DNA of 64,000 nucleotides from Diploptera punctata (lineage: Eukaryota > Arthropoda > Insecta > Blattodea > Blaberidae): assembly GCA_030220185.1 (NCBI GenBank), contig JASPKZ010007297.1:1024001-1088000 (forward strand), read 5' to 3'. The position numbers and the translations under genes were made by a program. Below the pieces are notes generated by a model. The model searched no databases. It had not been told where the DNA came from and worked only from the letters and a program-made list of their open reading frames with translations. The stretch's first letter is position 1; each line of letters starts with the position of its first letter. Shown in pieces: positions 22,890 to 32,731 of the stretch.

Positions 22890-23150
22890 TTTCTTTTAGG
22901 ACACATTTCAAAACATCTGTTTCATCTTTAGCTTGTCCAGACTGATGATCTCTACGTTGTTGGCCCTGGATGTAACTCCTATCCCCTCATTTTGTGGTCC
23001 AAAGAAATTCCCAGGAAAAGAAATTTTGACATGCAAGCTCTTTGTGCCACAAAAAGAGGGAGTAGGAGTTGACATCCAGGGCCGACAACATAGAGAACAT
23101 CACTGTAAAAACTGAAGATAAAAGAGAGATTTTTTAAAGATGTCCTAAAA
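22890..23150. mobile_element. Palindromic PLE-end unit
   Basis: Inverted arms: GGCCCTGGATGTAACTCC at 22,963 against AGTTGACATCCAGGGCC at 23,067, and TTCTTTTAGGACA versus TGTCCTAAAAGAA at the edges. The arms hold degraded hammerheads (GAAATGTGTCCTAAAAG, with CTAAAGA for CUGANGA). A related PLE copy is at 59,640-60,120. Confidence 0.6.
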
Positions 23151-23155
23151 GAAAT

Positions 23156-23560
23156 ACAGTATTACCTCGCCTTTACGTTCCCGCATTTAACGTTTTCCTG
23201 CCTTTTACAAAATTCTTTAAAGGTCCCTTCTGTATCACTATGCTCACAATATATTAAAATCCTTGATTTTACGTGTCTGCAATTTTATTTTCCCGCTATT
23301 TACATCACATCACGTCGATCTTCAGCGTTAAAGATAAAAAATATTTTATTTATTTGATCAATTATCTCGCTTCTATACAATCAATATTTGGCATAACAAG
23401 TTTAATTGAGCCAAAGAAGCTAGCTCAGAGCTTTAAAGCATTTATAAAATTCAACCTGCTTACTACTATAGCAAAACAAAATTATTTTAATCTCTCAATA
23501 AAGATTCATAGTGCTGCTTGCTGCACCTCTCCTTATTATTTATATTTGAAATAGAAAAAG
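23156..23560 (+). mobile_element. DNA transposon fragment (pogo-like terminus)
   Basis: Starts at a TA with CAGTATTACCTCGCC. The sequence reappears inverted at 53,515-54,635: TAAAGGTCCC, ATCCTTGATTTTACG, then the GCTGCTTGCTGCACC end. The CAGTAT terminus next to TA suggests a Tc1/mariner-pogo element. No transposase is recognisable. Confidence 0.5.
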
Positions 23561-23844
23561 TAAAAGGAAGTAATTGAGGCATTAACAAGGGAAAGGTAGT
23601 AAGTCATAAAAAGCAAATTTAACAGGGGGAAGCAAAAAATAATTTTCCCAACATTAATTTGAATATAATTTTGACACTTCTAAACAAGAAATTTTAATTG
23701 CAAAATAGTTACAAAATATCCACATTAGCTTTACGAAATATATTTAAATTTAAAACTATCAAAATTGTTTTCTTTCTTCCCCTGTAAAATTTTCTAATTT
23801 TCTTTTTTATGACTTACTACCTTTCCCATATCAACACCTTAATT

Positions 23845-23965
23845 ATATATTGTTTAGTTGTTTCTTGACTCACCTCATACTTCTTAACTCCCAAGGTGAG
23901 TCAAGAAACAACTAAACAATATTAAAATAAACCTCATAGTGTTATTTTCTACCTACATAACTTAA
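23845..23965. mobile_element. Small palindromic PLE-end unit
   Basis: TTAGTTGTTTCTTGACTCAC and its complement form arms around CATACTTCTTAACTCC. The right terminus is AACCTCATAGTGTTATTTTC. No hammerhead core is left. Confidence 0.6.
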
Positions 23966-24009
23966 CCTCAATTATATGTTTACAGAGTTCAAAACACACA
24001 TTACATTCA

Positions 24010-24300
24010 ACTATTATAGGAACATCACTCATCATCATCATCCTCTTATTGTGTCCTCCTTTCGGAAGGTCGATTCCAAATATGCCTCCAACCATCTCTA
24101 TCTTCCCATGATTTACTTCTTTTTAGTTCTTCCCAGTCGTATCCTCTTTCTTGTAAACTTTTCTTCACTTGGTTAACTTTCTCATGGTCTACCTCAGGTC
24201 GTTTTCCTTGTATTATCTTGAGATTTAACAGTCTTTGTGGTAGTCTTTCCTTTTCAATTCTTTTTAAATGTCCCATTTTAGTCTATTTTTTCTATGTCTG
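24010..24300 (-). pseudogene. LINE RT C-terminus fragment
   Basis: Minus strand: GHLKRIEKERLPQRLLN, then KVNQVKKSLQERGYDWEEL and DGWRHIW, followed by a short ATG/GAT tail (ATGATGATGATGAG, minus strand). A second copy of the same family is split at 34,500-34,600 and 34,985-35,070. No catalytic domain. Confidence 0.65.
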
Positions 24301-24329
24301 TTGTTAATTTTTCTACACTTAACATCTCT

Positions 24330-24475
24330 CTGAATATCATTATGAAGCGTAATTTAAAATAAAATTCTTTATACCTCATCTCATATACTGTTTTTTAAAT
24401 AAATAAAAGACACGATATGAGGTGAGGTGCAAAGATTTTATTTTAAATTAAAAGAAACATTATATTAAAACATTT
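24330..24475. mobile_element. Small palindromic PLE-end unit
   Basis: AAATAAAATTCTTTATACCTC is mirrored by GAGGTGCAAAGATTTTATTT around a short centre with TTTTTTAAATAAATAAAA. A similar unit lies at 53,310-53,430. Confidence 0.55.
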
Positions 24476-24477
24476 TG

Positions 24478-24845
24478 TCTGTTCATTCTTACCTCTTATC
24501 GTTGTTTTTGTCAAACATATATTTCAAGTAAGAACCAAATGAATCGTGAATTCTTCTTACCTCATACTTCTATGTTTTTTTAAACACAGCACCGCAGTAT
24601 AGGTGACCATCGTCAGCTGTTTTCACGACTCAGTCCCGGAGTAAGGAACCTCATTAGTAAATTCATTGGACCAGAGGCAGAAAGAGCAGGAATCAAGAAT
24701 CAGGGTCGACAACATGAGAAAATTCAGTCTGTAATCGCTGATGATGGGGCTAAGAAGCCTTGAAACATATGTTCGACAAAAAAACTATATGAGGTAAGAA
24801 TGAACAGACAAAATGTTTTAATTATTAAACAAACCTCTTAATTGA
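24478..24845. mobile_element. Palindromic PLE-end unit with two sub-units
   Basis: Left edge TTTTGTCTGTTCATTCTTACC is mirrored by the right edge AAGAATGAACAGACAAAA. Nested inside is a second terminus (TCTTACCTCATACTTCTATG at 24,556). The hammerhead at 24,735-24,776 lies in the right arm. Confidence 0.6.
24735..24776 (+). ncRNA. Hammerhead ribozyme, intact-looking
   Basis: Helix I TCG/CGA, core CTGATGA, helix II GGGGCT/AGCCTT with loop AAGA, GAA, helix III ACATATGT, cleavage base U. All invariant core bases are present; the GUU triplet is a less usual cleavage site. Confidence 0.75.
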
Positions 24846-24961
24846 ATGAGCAATTGCTGAGAACGAATTAACGGCCGACTTAACGGTCATGCACGAGAAT
24901 CGACGTTTTCGTAATATTGGCAACGAATTACCCAGAATTCTCAGCGATAAAACCACTTCCG

Positions 24962-25153
24962 TTATTTTCGTCTGCTATAGAGGAATGCATTTATGCTTGC
25001 ATCCCGCAAATAATACCGTATACAAACACGTCTGCAACACGCAATATTACGCCGATTCTCCTGTTCTTCCAGTTGAATTCTTTGGTAGACTCTATCAAAT
25101 TCCTCTTCTCCGTGTATACCGAAAACATGATCGAAGTCTTCAAGGTCCGACAT
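24962..25153 (-). CDS. Small TE-encoded protein, copy 1 (64 codons incl. stop)
   Basis: Encodes MSDLEDFDHVFGIHGEEEFD, then RIQLEEQENRRNIA and a basic CRRVCIRYYLRDASINAFL. A copy at 55,341-55,517 on the opposite strand is strongly alike at protein level, and flanking DNA of about 400 bp is also shared. The acidic start and Arg/Tyr-rich region recall amino-termini of PIF/Harbinger-type transposases, but this is only a hint. I found no catalytic domain. It is most likely the 5' part of a deleted DNA transposon. Confidence 0.45.
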   Translation of the reverse strand: MSDLEDFDHVFGIHGEEEFDRVYQRIQLEEQENRRNIACCRRVCIRYYLRDASINAFLYSRRK

Positions 25154-25330
25154 CTTGGATAAATGTTGGATAAAGCAGCAAAGTACATCGATTACCATCG
25201 GTTCCCGTTCGGTTCCCTTCGGGATTTTAATTTGAGTTGCTCATGTAAGGTACCTCCGCAGGTAGCTTACAAATTTAACCAATTATTATCGCATGAACAG
25301 ATTTCTGAGTAAGCAAAATCGTATTAGCAT

Positions 25331-25450
25331 ACAACTTGCTCAGCAGAGAAGGCATTTTACTGTCTAATGCGTCCAAACATGCGACCCTTAATGTTACTTC
25401 CTATTGTATTTTAAAAACATTACATTATTTAGCCAATATTGTAAAGGCTG
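25331..25450. other. Repeat flank
   Basis: AT-rich sequence between the 24,962 repeat and the MITE. Nothing else was seen. Confidence 0.3.
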
Positions 25451-25848
25451 TCCGCTCTTAAAGTGATCCTCATCGGAACAAAACCATGTGACCTGCTCGC
25501 TTTTCAATGGTTATGGACACCAACGTATGATGCAGAAGCATAAGTACACAAAAAGGTTGTTCCCTTCATTAAATTAAAAAATATGTCCTCTGAATATACT
25601 TGTTATTCTTCGTGAATGAAAATAATAATAATATTCAAAACATAGAAAATATTCTAAAATATACCTAATCAATACTAAAAACTTAAAATAGTCATGTTTC
25701 AGTCAATTCTGTTGAAACAAAATGCCTGAAAGTGTCGAGTCTTCTGTTGCTGTTGTCATCTCCCTGTCAAAAGTGACAGTAATTGTGGTGCAAATGGCAG
25801 AAGGATACAATTGGTATTTGTTGATGTTAGGATCACTTTAAGAGCGGA
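25451..25848. mobile_element. MITE with perfect 20-bp terminal inverted repeats
   Basis: TCCGCTCTTAAAGTGATCCT at the left is exactly mirrored at 25,829-25,848. The length is 398 bp with no ORF. Flanks TAAAGGCT and TAAGGTAT resemble an imperfect 8-bp TSD, which would point to hAT-like mobilisation; this is weak. Confidence 0.7.
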
Positions 25849-25867
25849 TAAGGTATTTATTATCTCA

Positions 25868-26013
25868 GTCAGTGTTTTTTTTTTGCATGTTCTAGAACGG
25901 TTGCAGAATATGAGGGTTAACATATTTTAACTCATCCTTGTTTCCCATAATTTACACCACTTTTCCTCTCGTCCCTTGAAAAGTGTAAAAGAGGGGTAAT
26001 ACTGTAATTGAAT
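25868..26013 (-). mobile_element. pogo-like MITE fragment
   Basis: Reverse-complement match to 52,719-52,890: GTGTAAA, CTTTTCAAGGGAC, TTCTGCAAC and TTCTAGAAC blocks. It ends GTAATACTG next to TA. Confidence 0.55.
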
Positions 26014-26094
26014 ACGAGGTAAGATGACAAGACTCTACATATTCATTTAGAATAACTTACTAGTAGGAAACTGACATATTATTTGGATGGAGGA

Positions 26095-26325
26095 AGATCA
26101 GTTAAATTGTGTTCAGAGGCCTTTTTATTCAGGCTTGAGGTCCTTTTATGAGCCTGAAAATCTTCAGACTCATGATCCATGGCTGAAAGTCCCTCCCAGA
26201 TGACTTGTCCCTTAGATTTTTCCATTATAAAAAAATTGATCGACCCCTTCCGGATTTGAACTATCAACCCTCGGCATTAGAAGCCAAGATACATAACCAA
26301 TAGACCACCACAACTGACAAAGTCA
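26095..26325 (-). repeat. SINE-C copy
   Basis: Near full-length match to 409-613: TTTTTATTCAGGCTTGAGG, GAAAATCTTCAGACTC, CTTAGATTTTTCCATT, antisense B box GGATTTGAACTATC. Confidence 0.65.
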
Positions 26326-26790
26326 TATACATAACCTGAAATAATTTCATAATGTGCCAAGGTATACCTTTAAGTCAAAATATTTAAGTACAAAATTTCT
26401 AAAAAATTTTCTTCACTCCATGCTATCCTCTCCTGTTAAGGTTAAAAATATCATAAGTCTGTAAGATGAGAAATTAACAAACAACAGCCCATTAATGTGG
26501 ATTTTCTCTGTCTGGTAACTACTGAAGACATTTGTTGGTCTGACCATCACTTACCAGAGTATAAACTGCTCCGTGCTGTTATTTTTCTACGTATGATTAA
26601 ATTTTGAAGTCAGGACTGGTCCAGCTGTTTGGCCAGCATCAACAAACCAAGTGTGGTAATGATGAATATTCCTGCTGGAATGGACGACAGAATTCTCTGC
26701 TCTCTTTCTGTAAAAACAATAACACTGTGAATGCAAAGAATAAAAGAAATGATAAAGGATATAATAAACAAAACTTTTAGGTAAAATTTT
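26326..26790. other. Unassigned DNA
   Basis: No feature was recognised; a 69-codon minus frame has no family. Confidence 0.3.
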
Positions 26791-26794
26791 AATC

Positions 26795-27190
26795 ACTCAC
26801 CTCATATTTTTCTTCTTATTTTAATTTAAACTAGTTTCAGAACTTTACATTTCAGTTCCATCGTCAGTATCTCTGCGACCATTGTTCTGTCGTCTTGAAG
26901 AGCCCTCTCTCACTCCTTCTATTGGCAGATTGAAAAATCTCAAAACCAGGTCATTGTTTGAAATTCCCGGGGAGAATGACCCAGTTTCAAGGTTTTTCAG
27001 TCTGCCAATAGAAGGAGTGAAAGACGGCTCTTCAAGATGACAGAACAGTCGTGGAGATACTTGACGATGGAACTGAAGTGTAAAGTTCCGAAACTAGTTA
27101 AAATTATATTAAGAAGAAAAATATGAGGTGAGTGAATATAATTTTACCTAAATGAATATACCTTACCTCATAATGTGAATTTCTAAAATA
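26795..27190. mobile_element. Palindromic PLE-end unit
   Basis: Left arm (CACTCACCTCATATTTTTC) and right arm (AAAATATGAGGTGAGTG) mirror each other over ~150 bp, including AGTCTGCCAATAGAAGGAGTG. The centre is TGACCCAGTTTC. Right terminus ACCTCATAATGTGAATTTC. Both arms carry a hammerhead: the left one is good, and the right one (~27,040-27,085) is damaged at the first core base. Confidence 0.7.
26827..26869 (-). ncRNA. Hammerhead ribozyme motif
   Basis: Core CTGACGA, helix II GGAACT/AGTTCT, GAA, helix III ACTAGT, cleavage base U. Helix I is weak (TA/TA). Confidence 0.6.
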
Positions 27191-27229
27191 AGTAAACAAA
27201 ACTTTCCTCATACAGCTCAAACCATAGCA

Positions 27230-27390
27230 AAAGATAAGAAATTGTGTAATATAGAAGACATTCACAATTCAACAGTAAAAGGAAAGAATTAATGATAATG
27301 TTAACATATGTACAAAATCCATCAGTGAGATCATAACAGGCCTATAGGCCTAAGACTTGGTTGGATGATAATGATGATATTAACATCCAT
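27230..27390 (+). repeat. LINE 3' end with GAT-type tail
   Basis: The block CAGTGAGATCATAACAGGCC, then GGCCTAAGACTTGGTTGGATG, ends in GATAATGATGAT. It matches the minus-strand 3' end at 27,860-28,040. The usual upstream RT piece of such LINEs (NWTQ..., KRKMEVAEMKFIHSVGGYT frame) appears at 27,735-27,825. Confidence 0.55.
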
Positions 27391-27715
27391 GCATTCATAG
27401 TAATTCTGCCCGAGGGCAGGTCTTTCACTGCAATCATAGCATTTTCATGATATGCTTTGTAGCTTTACTAGGGAATTATAGGTGTGGTAGCTTCCCATTG
27501 CTTTCCACACCGTGAAGGATGATGATGATAATGATAGGGATGATGATGGCCAGATGATTTTCGGGGACCGTTGGGCCCAAAGCTTTCTGACATTTGTCTT
27601 ACAGGTGAGGAAAAATCCCGAAAAAACCTCACCCAGGAGCCTGTCCCGACCGGGAATCGAACCCAGGCCCGCTGCATGACAAGGCAGCATGCTACCTCAA
27701 GACCACAGCGGTAGA
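27391..27715 (-). repeat. SINE-E, copy 2
   Basis: Same 330-bp repeat as 7,031-7,362, here with an antisense tRNA-like head (B box read as GGGAATCGAACCCAGG). Confidence 0.7.
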
Positions 27716-27859
27716 CAATATTAACATATGCTTGTGAAAATTGGACACAACTGATCAGATAAAAGGAAAATGGAAGTAGCTGAAATGAAATTCATACATT
27801 CAGTAGGAGGCTATACATTTTTCCATGTTTTTATTTAAATTAACAATTCCCAATCCTGG

Positions 27860-28040
27860 ATAGAGTTTTATTCTTCTTCTTCATCCAACCAAATCTTAGG
27901 CCTATTGGCCTGTTACGATCTCACTGATGAATTTTGTACCCCAGAGATCTATTACCTGTTCGACAATAATGAAGCATGGCTTTGGGAACTCTATCTGAAC
28001 TCAATCGTCGCAAATGATTCATCCAATTGTTCTGGTATTT
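27860..28040 (-). pseudogene. LINE-K-type 3' end
   Basis: Minus strand: FRRLSSDRVPKAMLHYC-type codons, then CGTAACAGGCCAATAGGCC, and a GAAGAAGAA tail at the plus-strand left edge. 5' truncated. Confidence 0.6.
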
Positions 28041-28059
28041 ACGTATGTTCATAAATTAA

Positions 28060-28578
28060 TAAGTCATTTTTACATCTTACCTCATAGTTTTATGTTTTCT
28101 TAAACACAGAAACTGCAGTTTTCAAAAGGTCAATCACTTTCATTTTCAACCGTCTTATGACTACCGAATTTTCGTTGGAATCTCCATCCATAACGTTGCC
28201 ATCTGGTGTTCATTTGATGAACTTCGAGATGAGGCCCCATTCATCAGGAATTTCGAAATTCATGGATTCAAATTTGTTCTTCTGAATATATATCTTCTCC
28301 CAAACTGTCAATTCTAGTGGTTTTTCCAGATGTTTTAGAAGTTTAGCCTCTTTTTCAATTTTATGACTCTCCAACAAACTATGTGCTGCAATAACTGATT
28401 TTTCAATTTCACCATTTTTAATATTCCTAAAGTGTTCCTCTGCGCGAGTGTCCAAATTCTTTTTTGTTTTTCCTATGTATACTTTATTGCAGTCTCTACA
28501 ATTAATTTGATAAATTCCAGATTTTTTACTATCTTTGGTGTTCAATTTCTTATTGTTATTTCCCATATTTAACTTCAA
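28060..28578 (-). pseudogene. PLE, GIY-YIG endonuclease part
   Basis: The minus-strand frame (28,210-28,578) encodes KSGIYQINCRDCNKVYIGKT (GIY...YIG motif), LDTRAEEHFRNIKNGEI with the conserved Arg and His, AAHSLLESHKIEKEA, then LTVWEKIYIQKN and NFEIPDEWGLISKFI. The 3' flank to ~28,060 ends at TACCTCATAGTTTTATG. This is the endonuclease of a PLE without its RT. It lies head-to-head with the next PLE at 28,600. Confidence 0.85.
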
Positions 28579-28904
28579 ATTTATTTAATATAATAAATTT
28601 GGTAATTTTTAACATTATGAGGTTTTATTAATAAGAATTAAATGAATTGTGAATTCTTCTTACCTCATACTTCTATGTTTTCTTAAACACAGCACTGCAG
28701 TATCAGCGACCATCATCACCATCCTCAGCTGTTTTCACGACTGTCAATTTTTTCTCTTGCTATTGACAAATTGCTCGTTTTTAAGAAAATGGTTAAATTC
28801 ATTAAAATTAAAGGCAGAAATCAATGAAGAATATTTAAGACTAACCAAAAATTTGTATTGATAACAATTTTATCACATTTAATGGAAAATTTTATAAACA
28901 AATT

Positions 28905-29650
28905 TCTGGATTGGCAACAGGAAATCCACTTTCTCCATTTTTAGCCAATTTATTTATGGGGTATCTTGAATCACATATCACCAATGCTTATCCTTTGATT
29001 TTCAAGTGTTGGTATAGATATGTGGATGATATTATCGCTGTAATTGATAAAAAATACATTCAAGATTCATTGAAATTGCTTAATCTTCAGAATGAGTCAG
29101 TAAAATTCACTATTGAAATTGAACAAGATAACAAGATCCCATTTTTAGACTTATACTTAATAAGAAATGAACAACAGCAAAGAATTGAATTTAATATTTA
29201 TAGAAAAGACACACATATTGACAGCTACATAAAATCTTCAGGTTTTAATCATGTGTCACATAAACATGCAATTTTCAATAGTCTATTACACAGATTGGGG
29301 GGCACACCGTAGCGTAGTGGTTAAGGCACTGAGCTACAAGCCGGAGGGTCGAGGGTTCAAGTCCCGTTGGGGTCAGGATTTTTAAACTGACCCAAACCCT
29401 CTGGCGGCACTATGGTCCTGGGGTCGACTCAGCCTCTAACTGAAATGAGTACCAGACGCTTGTTCTGGGGTAAAGGCGGCCGTCACGCAGGGCTGACAAC
29501 CCGGCTGACATAAAGTGCCGATTGTCTAGAAAAAGTGGGAGCCTTAACCTCCTACTACCCCAAGGGCCTCCTGAGGCCTGTTGTGGGATCACTTTACTTT
29601 ATTACACAGATTGATAAATGTTCCACTTAATGTAGAAGATTTTTGATAAT
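28905..29650 (+). pseudogene. PLE-1 reverse transcriptase (interrupted)
   Basis: Encodes SGLATGNPLSPFLANLFMGY (palm), WYRYVDDIIAVID with catalytic YVDD, IPFLDLYLIRNE, and IYRKDTHIDSYIKSSGFNHV, ending SLLHRL at the SINE-D insertion. The reading resumes at 29,614 with SLLHRLINVPLNVED-type codons. These motifs are those of PLE RTs, which group near telomerase rather than LINE RTs. GNPLSPFLANL and YVDD are intact, but the amino-terminal half is absent, so the protein is not functional. Confidence 0.85.
29298..29599 (+). mobile_element. SINE-D, full copy with 14-bp TSD
   Basis: 302 bp between duplicates TATTACACAGATTG (29,284-29,297 and 29,600-29,613) inside the PLE RT. The tRNA-like head contains GCGTAGTGGTTAAGGCACTG and GGGTTCAAGTCCCG. 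The body ends TGGGATCACTTTACTT. It defines the family ends. Confidence 0.85.
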
Positions 29651-29857
29651 GGATATAATCATATTGTACATGTTGCTAAAATAAATGGTTTTGATGAAGA
29701 CATAAAGAATAAATTACAGAAATTTAAACAACAGAAAAGGTTACAGATACACCACCCTACAACATGATTCCAAGAAAGATGAAAAATTCAAGAAATTTAC
29801 TTACCATCCTGAAGTTCATAATAAGTTTCAAAAAATTTCAGAAAATTTAATATAACA

Positions 29858-30369
29858 TTGGCTCCAATTAACAAATTCAACCTGGGTAATCTTCTGTTAA
29901 CTAATAATAAAGTTAACACCACAGACAACGAAAAATCTGGAATTTATCAAATTGATTGCAAAGATTGCAATAGGATATATATAGGAAAAACAAAAAGGAA
30001 CTTACAAACTCGTAAAAAAGAACACTTCAGAAACATAAAGAATGGAGAAATTGAAAATTCATCTATAGCAGCACATAGTTTATTAGAGAATCATAGAATT
30101 GAAAATGGAGCAAAACTTTTGAAACATCTATCCAAACCTTTGGATTTAACAGTTTGGGAAAAGAAATATATTAAAAAAACCATACTAGAACCATGAACTT
30201 CGAGATTCCAAACGAACCGAGCTTGATTACAAAGTTCTTAAAAAATACAACAGATGGCAGTTTAGAAAATGATTCCTTCAAAAGAACACCAGATGGCAGT
30301 TTAGAAAATAATTCCTTCAAAAGAACACCAGATGGCAGTTTGGATAATTACTGGCAAAAAAAAAATTGA
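29858..30369 (+). pseudogene. PLE-1 GIY-YIG endonuclease and C-terminal repeats
   Basis: Encodes KSGIYQIDCKDCNRIYIGKT, LQTRKKEHFRN, AAHSLLENHRIENGA and LTVWEKKYIK; after a frameshift, NFEIPNEPSLITKFL. The C-terminus consists of short repeats (GSLENDSFKRTPD-like, 13 residues) encoded by 39-bp DNA repeats at 30,250-30,345, and then stops. The same tail repeats occur in the 61 and 63 kb copies. GIY-YIG domains of PLEs nick DNA for target-primed reverse transcription. Confidence 0.8.
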
Positions 30370-30554
30370 CAGTCGTGAAAACAACTCAGGTTGGTGACAA
30401 TGGTCGCTGATACTGCAGTGCTGTGTTTAAAAAACATAGAAGTATGAGATAAGAAGAATTTACGATACATTTAATTCTTATTCGAATTTATGTATGTATT
30501 TAATGACTGGTTCTAAATATAGTTCCTTCAAGACATCATCACTGCATTTGTGAT

Positions 30555-30770
30555 CCCATTTGGTATATCCTGCTTATATCTCATTTCACTAGAAGTTATC
30601 CTGCTCTCTTCTCCTTTCCTCAAAGTCCATGCCTCACTGCAGTAGCAAAGTGCAAGTCTTGCTAAGGTTTTGTATAAGTACTCTGGTATCTCTCTGGGCT
30701 AGCAAAGGTTTCTTTACTGAATTAATTATTTCTGTGGTTTTATTAAAATTACGAGTTTTATTTCACATTC
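30555..30770 (-). pseudogene. LINE RT thumb fragment
   Basis: Minus strand: KTTEIINSVKKPLLAQRDTR, then LIQNLSKTC and GMDFEERRE. These align with IINQVMKPSLVQKNTRLRL in LINE-K at 42,390-42,440. Short, eroded. Confidence 0.55.
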
Positions 30771-30928
30771 ACATTCAGTACCAGGCACTGAGCAGGGCAT
30801 TTATACCCTCAGGCCAGCCATTTAAATACCCCAGCTACCCTTTTTGTGGCACTTCAGAAAATGAACCACTATTCACAAACTATTAGTCCTAGAAAATTCA
30901 AATTTTGTACATACCTAAAGGAGATATC

Positions 30929-31123
30929 CTAGTAGGATTTGATGGTGAGATAACTTGGGTGATTGACATCACATAGTATCGACGTATCAGTTTCAGGAAG
31001 TGGAAGTTCATCTTCACTTTCACTTTGTGAATTTTCTAATTCACGAATCAGTTCGTCACCTGAATCATAATTATACAAAATATTCACTAATTCTTCTTCA
31101 GCGAGACATTTTTCTTTCGCCAT
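30929..31123 (-). CDS. Possible amino-terminal fragment of a piggyBac-like transposase
   Basis: Starts MAKEKCLAEEELVNILYN, followed by a strongly acidic SESEDELPLPETDTS stretch and a stop after 64 codons. A short, acidic start of this kind is common in piggyBac-type transposases. No DDD catalytic domain or terminal repeat was found. It could equally be another TE's 5' end. It lies 0.5 kb beyond the last visible glycerol kinase exon on the same strand but fits no splice phase or homology of that gene. Confidence 0.35.
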   Translation of the reverse strand: MAKEKCLAEEELVNILYNYDSGDELIRELENSQSESEDELPLPETDTSILCDVNHPSYLTIKSY

Positions 31124-31429
31124 GGTTTCACTCACACACAAAGAACAGCGTGATAACGAGAAACAAATACGACTGCATTGGAGACTAGAGACAAGTTTGG
31201 ATGAACGAATTCCATGTGTTGTTTGTTTAAAAAATAAAAGGGGATTCATCAAGATTAAACGTGTCAAACGGGAATAGAAAATGTACATTTACATGCCATC
31301 TATGATCTCCAAGACATACTAAGCCAACACAATATTTAGGCGCCGAATATAAACGCGGTTTGTTTGCGCCCACTCTAAAGCGAGTTAACTGACTGAAGGC
31401 TGCATACATGATAGTCTCCTTAAACACCT

Positions 31430-31550
31430 TAACTGGTTTACGGTACTGAATGTGACACATAAGAAAGAAATTAATGCTTGAACCAGGACTTGAACCCTCG
31501 ATTTTACATAACATCTGTCAAGTTGGTCAGTATGGAAGTTTGGACGCAGG
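31430..31550 (-). repeat. tRNA-like SINE remnant
   Basis: Antisense B box (CAGGACTTGAACCCTCG) preceded by AAGAAAGAAATTAATGCTTG. Similar units lie at 31,790-31,910 and 45,825-45,870. Confidence 0.45.
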
Positions 31551-31637
31551 ACCTACTGATCATCAGTTTAACACTACAGCCTCTTAGTCAAATTCACCTT
31601 ATCATCAGATAAATACATAAAATAGGAATTTGTTTAC

Positions 31638-31730
31638 CTTCCTCAGTAATTTCCGTGTCTTTATCTTCATATGCCCATCCAAAACTTCTTTCTATCGCCA
31701 TCTTCCAACGTGAATACCGTACGTCTCTCT
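31638..31730 (-). CDS. Gk: Glycerol kinase exon 5 of those visible
   Basis: 93 nt with acceptor TTGACAG and donor G^GTAAAC (minus strand). It encodes ERDVRYSRWKMAIERSFGWA (E from the split codon), then YEDKDTEITEE. This is the C-terminal helix of glycerol kinase (typically YxxWKxAVxRSxGW). Splice phase 1 on both sides fits the exon at 36,052-36,189. A further short terminal exon is expected to the left but was not found. Confidence 0.85.
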
Positions 31731-31789
31731 CTGTCAAACAAATTAATACACAAATAAATCAGTTTTTGGCTCAAGTTTAGAAATCATTT

Positions 31790-31910
31790 ATTTTAGAAAG
31801 AAAAATTACGTTCAAACCAGGAGTTGAACCCTGGATCTCTGACTCTATACATCAGTGTGATAACCATTATGCCATTCGAACTTCCAATAGGAACATCAAA
31901 TTTTAATTCC
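31790..31910 (-). repeat. tRNA-like SINE remnant
   Basis: GAAAGAAAAATTACG, then antisense B box AGGAGTTGAACCCTGG and antisense A-box region. It lies 60 bp upstream of the exon's acceptor in gene direction. Confidence 0.5.
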
Positions 31911-32029
31911 ACTTATACAATTTTCCTTTCATCTGAAGGTCGATAACTATTGCTATCAACAACACCATATGACGACTTCTATTCAAAGTATTTTTTATTG
32001 AGAATTTAAACATTACTTTTAAGTGGTAA

Positions 32030-32190
32030 TGCTTCATATTTTTATGTTATATTTTAAATTAACACTTTCCAGAATTGGACATAGTTTTATTTTAGAAAGG
32101 AAAATTACTTTCAAACTGGGAGTCAAACCACGGAACTAAAATATAGCTATATCCAATTCTGGAAAGTGTTAATTTAAAAATTTAACAACA
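32030..32190. repeat. Palindromic SINE-like unit
   Basis: TTAACACTTTCCAGAATTGG at 32,059 is mirrored by CCAATTCTGGAAAGTGTTAA at 32,153. The centre holds an antisense tRNA-like segment (TGGGAGTCAAACCACGG). A related arm is at 45,775. Confidence 0.65.
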
Positions 32191-32215
32191 AAATTAGAAT
32201 ACATTTATGATTCCA

Positions 32216-32515
32216 TACTACACGCCGTAGTGTAGTGGTTAAGACACTGCGTGACAAGCCAGTAGGTCAAGTCCCGGTGGGTCAGGATTTTTAAACTGAC
32301 CCAAAACCCTCTGGCAGCACTATGCCCTGGGATCGACTCAGCCTCTAACGGAAATGAGCACCAGATGCTTATTCCAGGGATAAAGGCGGCCATCATACAG
32401 GGCTGACAACCCAGCTGACATCAAGTGCCTATTGTCCAGAAAAGCAGGAGCCTTAACCTCCTACTACCCCAAGGGCCTCCCGAGGCCTGTAGTGGGATCA
32501 CTTTACCATTTTACC
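32216..32515 (+). repeat. SINE-D copy
   Basis: Same family as 29,298-29,599 (CGCCGTAGTGTAGTGGTTAA to TGGGATCACTTTACC), with small deletions in the B-box region. Confidence 0.75.
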
Positions 32516-32683
32516 TTTACCTTTACATTCTTGTAATACATACTTTTTCCATCTTTACTAACATTTCATTCCATTTTAAACATTTTGCAATGATTTTAAT
32601 TAAAATTACAGTGGGAGGAAACACTATGAGGTATTTACATTAATGAATGAGTAACATCTCACCTCATAAAGTTGCATGTCTTC

Positions 32684-32727
32684 ACAATACCAGTTTCAAA
32701 AGTATAGTATTACTTCCATCTTCAGTC
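32684..32727 (-). ncRNA. Hammerhead ribozyme motif
   Basis: Core CTGAAGA, helix II GGAAGTA/TACTTTT, GAA, helix III ACTGGT (with G-U pairs), cleavage base A. Helix I is wobble-rich (TGA/TTG). The corresponding right arm near 33,800-33,835 is decayed. Confidence 0.55.
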
Positions 32728-32731
32728 AAAT

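Larger units (their letters stand above)
28600..30475 (+). mobile_element. PLE-1, inverted 5' copy plus RT and GIY-YIG, split by a SINE
   Basis: Left terminus AACATTATGAGGTTTTATTA, then an inverted copy of its own 3' end (28,655-28,765: TACCTCATACTTCTATGTTT... to TGTTTTCACGACTGTCAATT). The RT part (28,790-29,297 and 29,614-29,650), linker and GIY-YIG (29,858-30,369) follow, then the 3' end CAGTCGTGAAAACA...GAAGTATGAG. The RT fingers are missing. A SINE-D splits the RT thumb. Confidence 0.8.

Noticed and set aside
29410..29592. Protein from an open frame in SINE-D
   Set aside because: It lies wholly inside the SINE and is broken in other copies.
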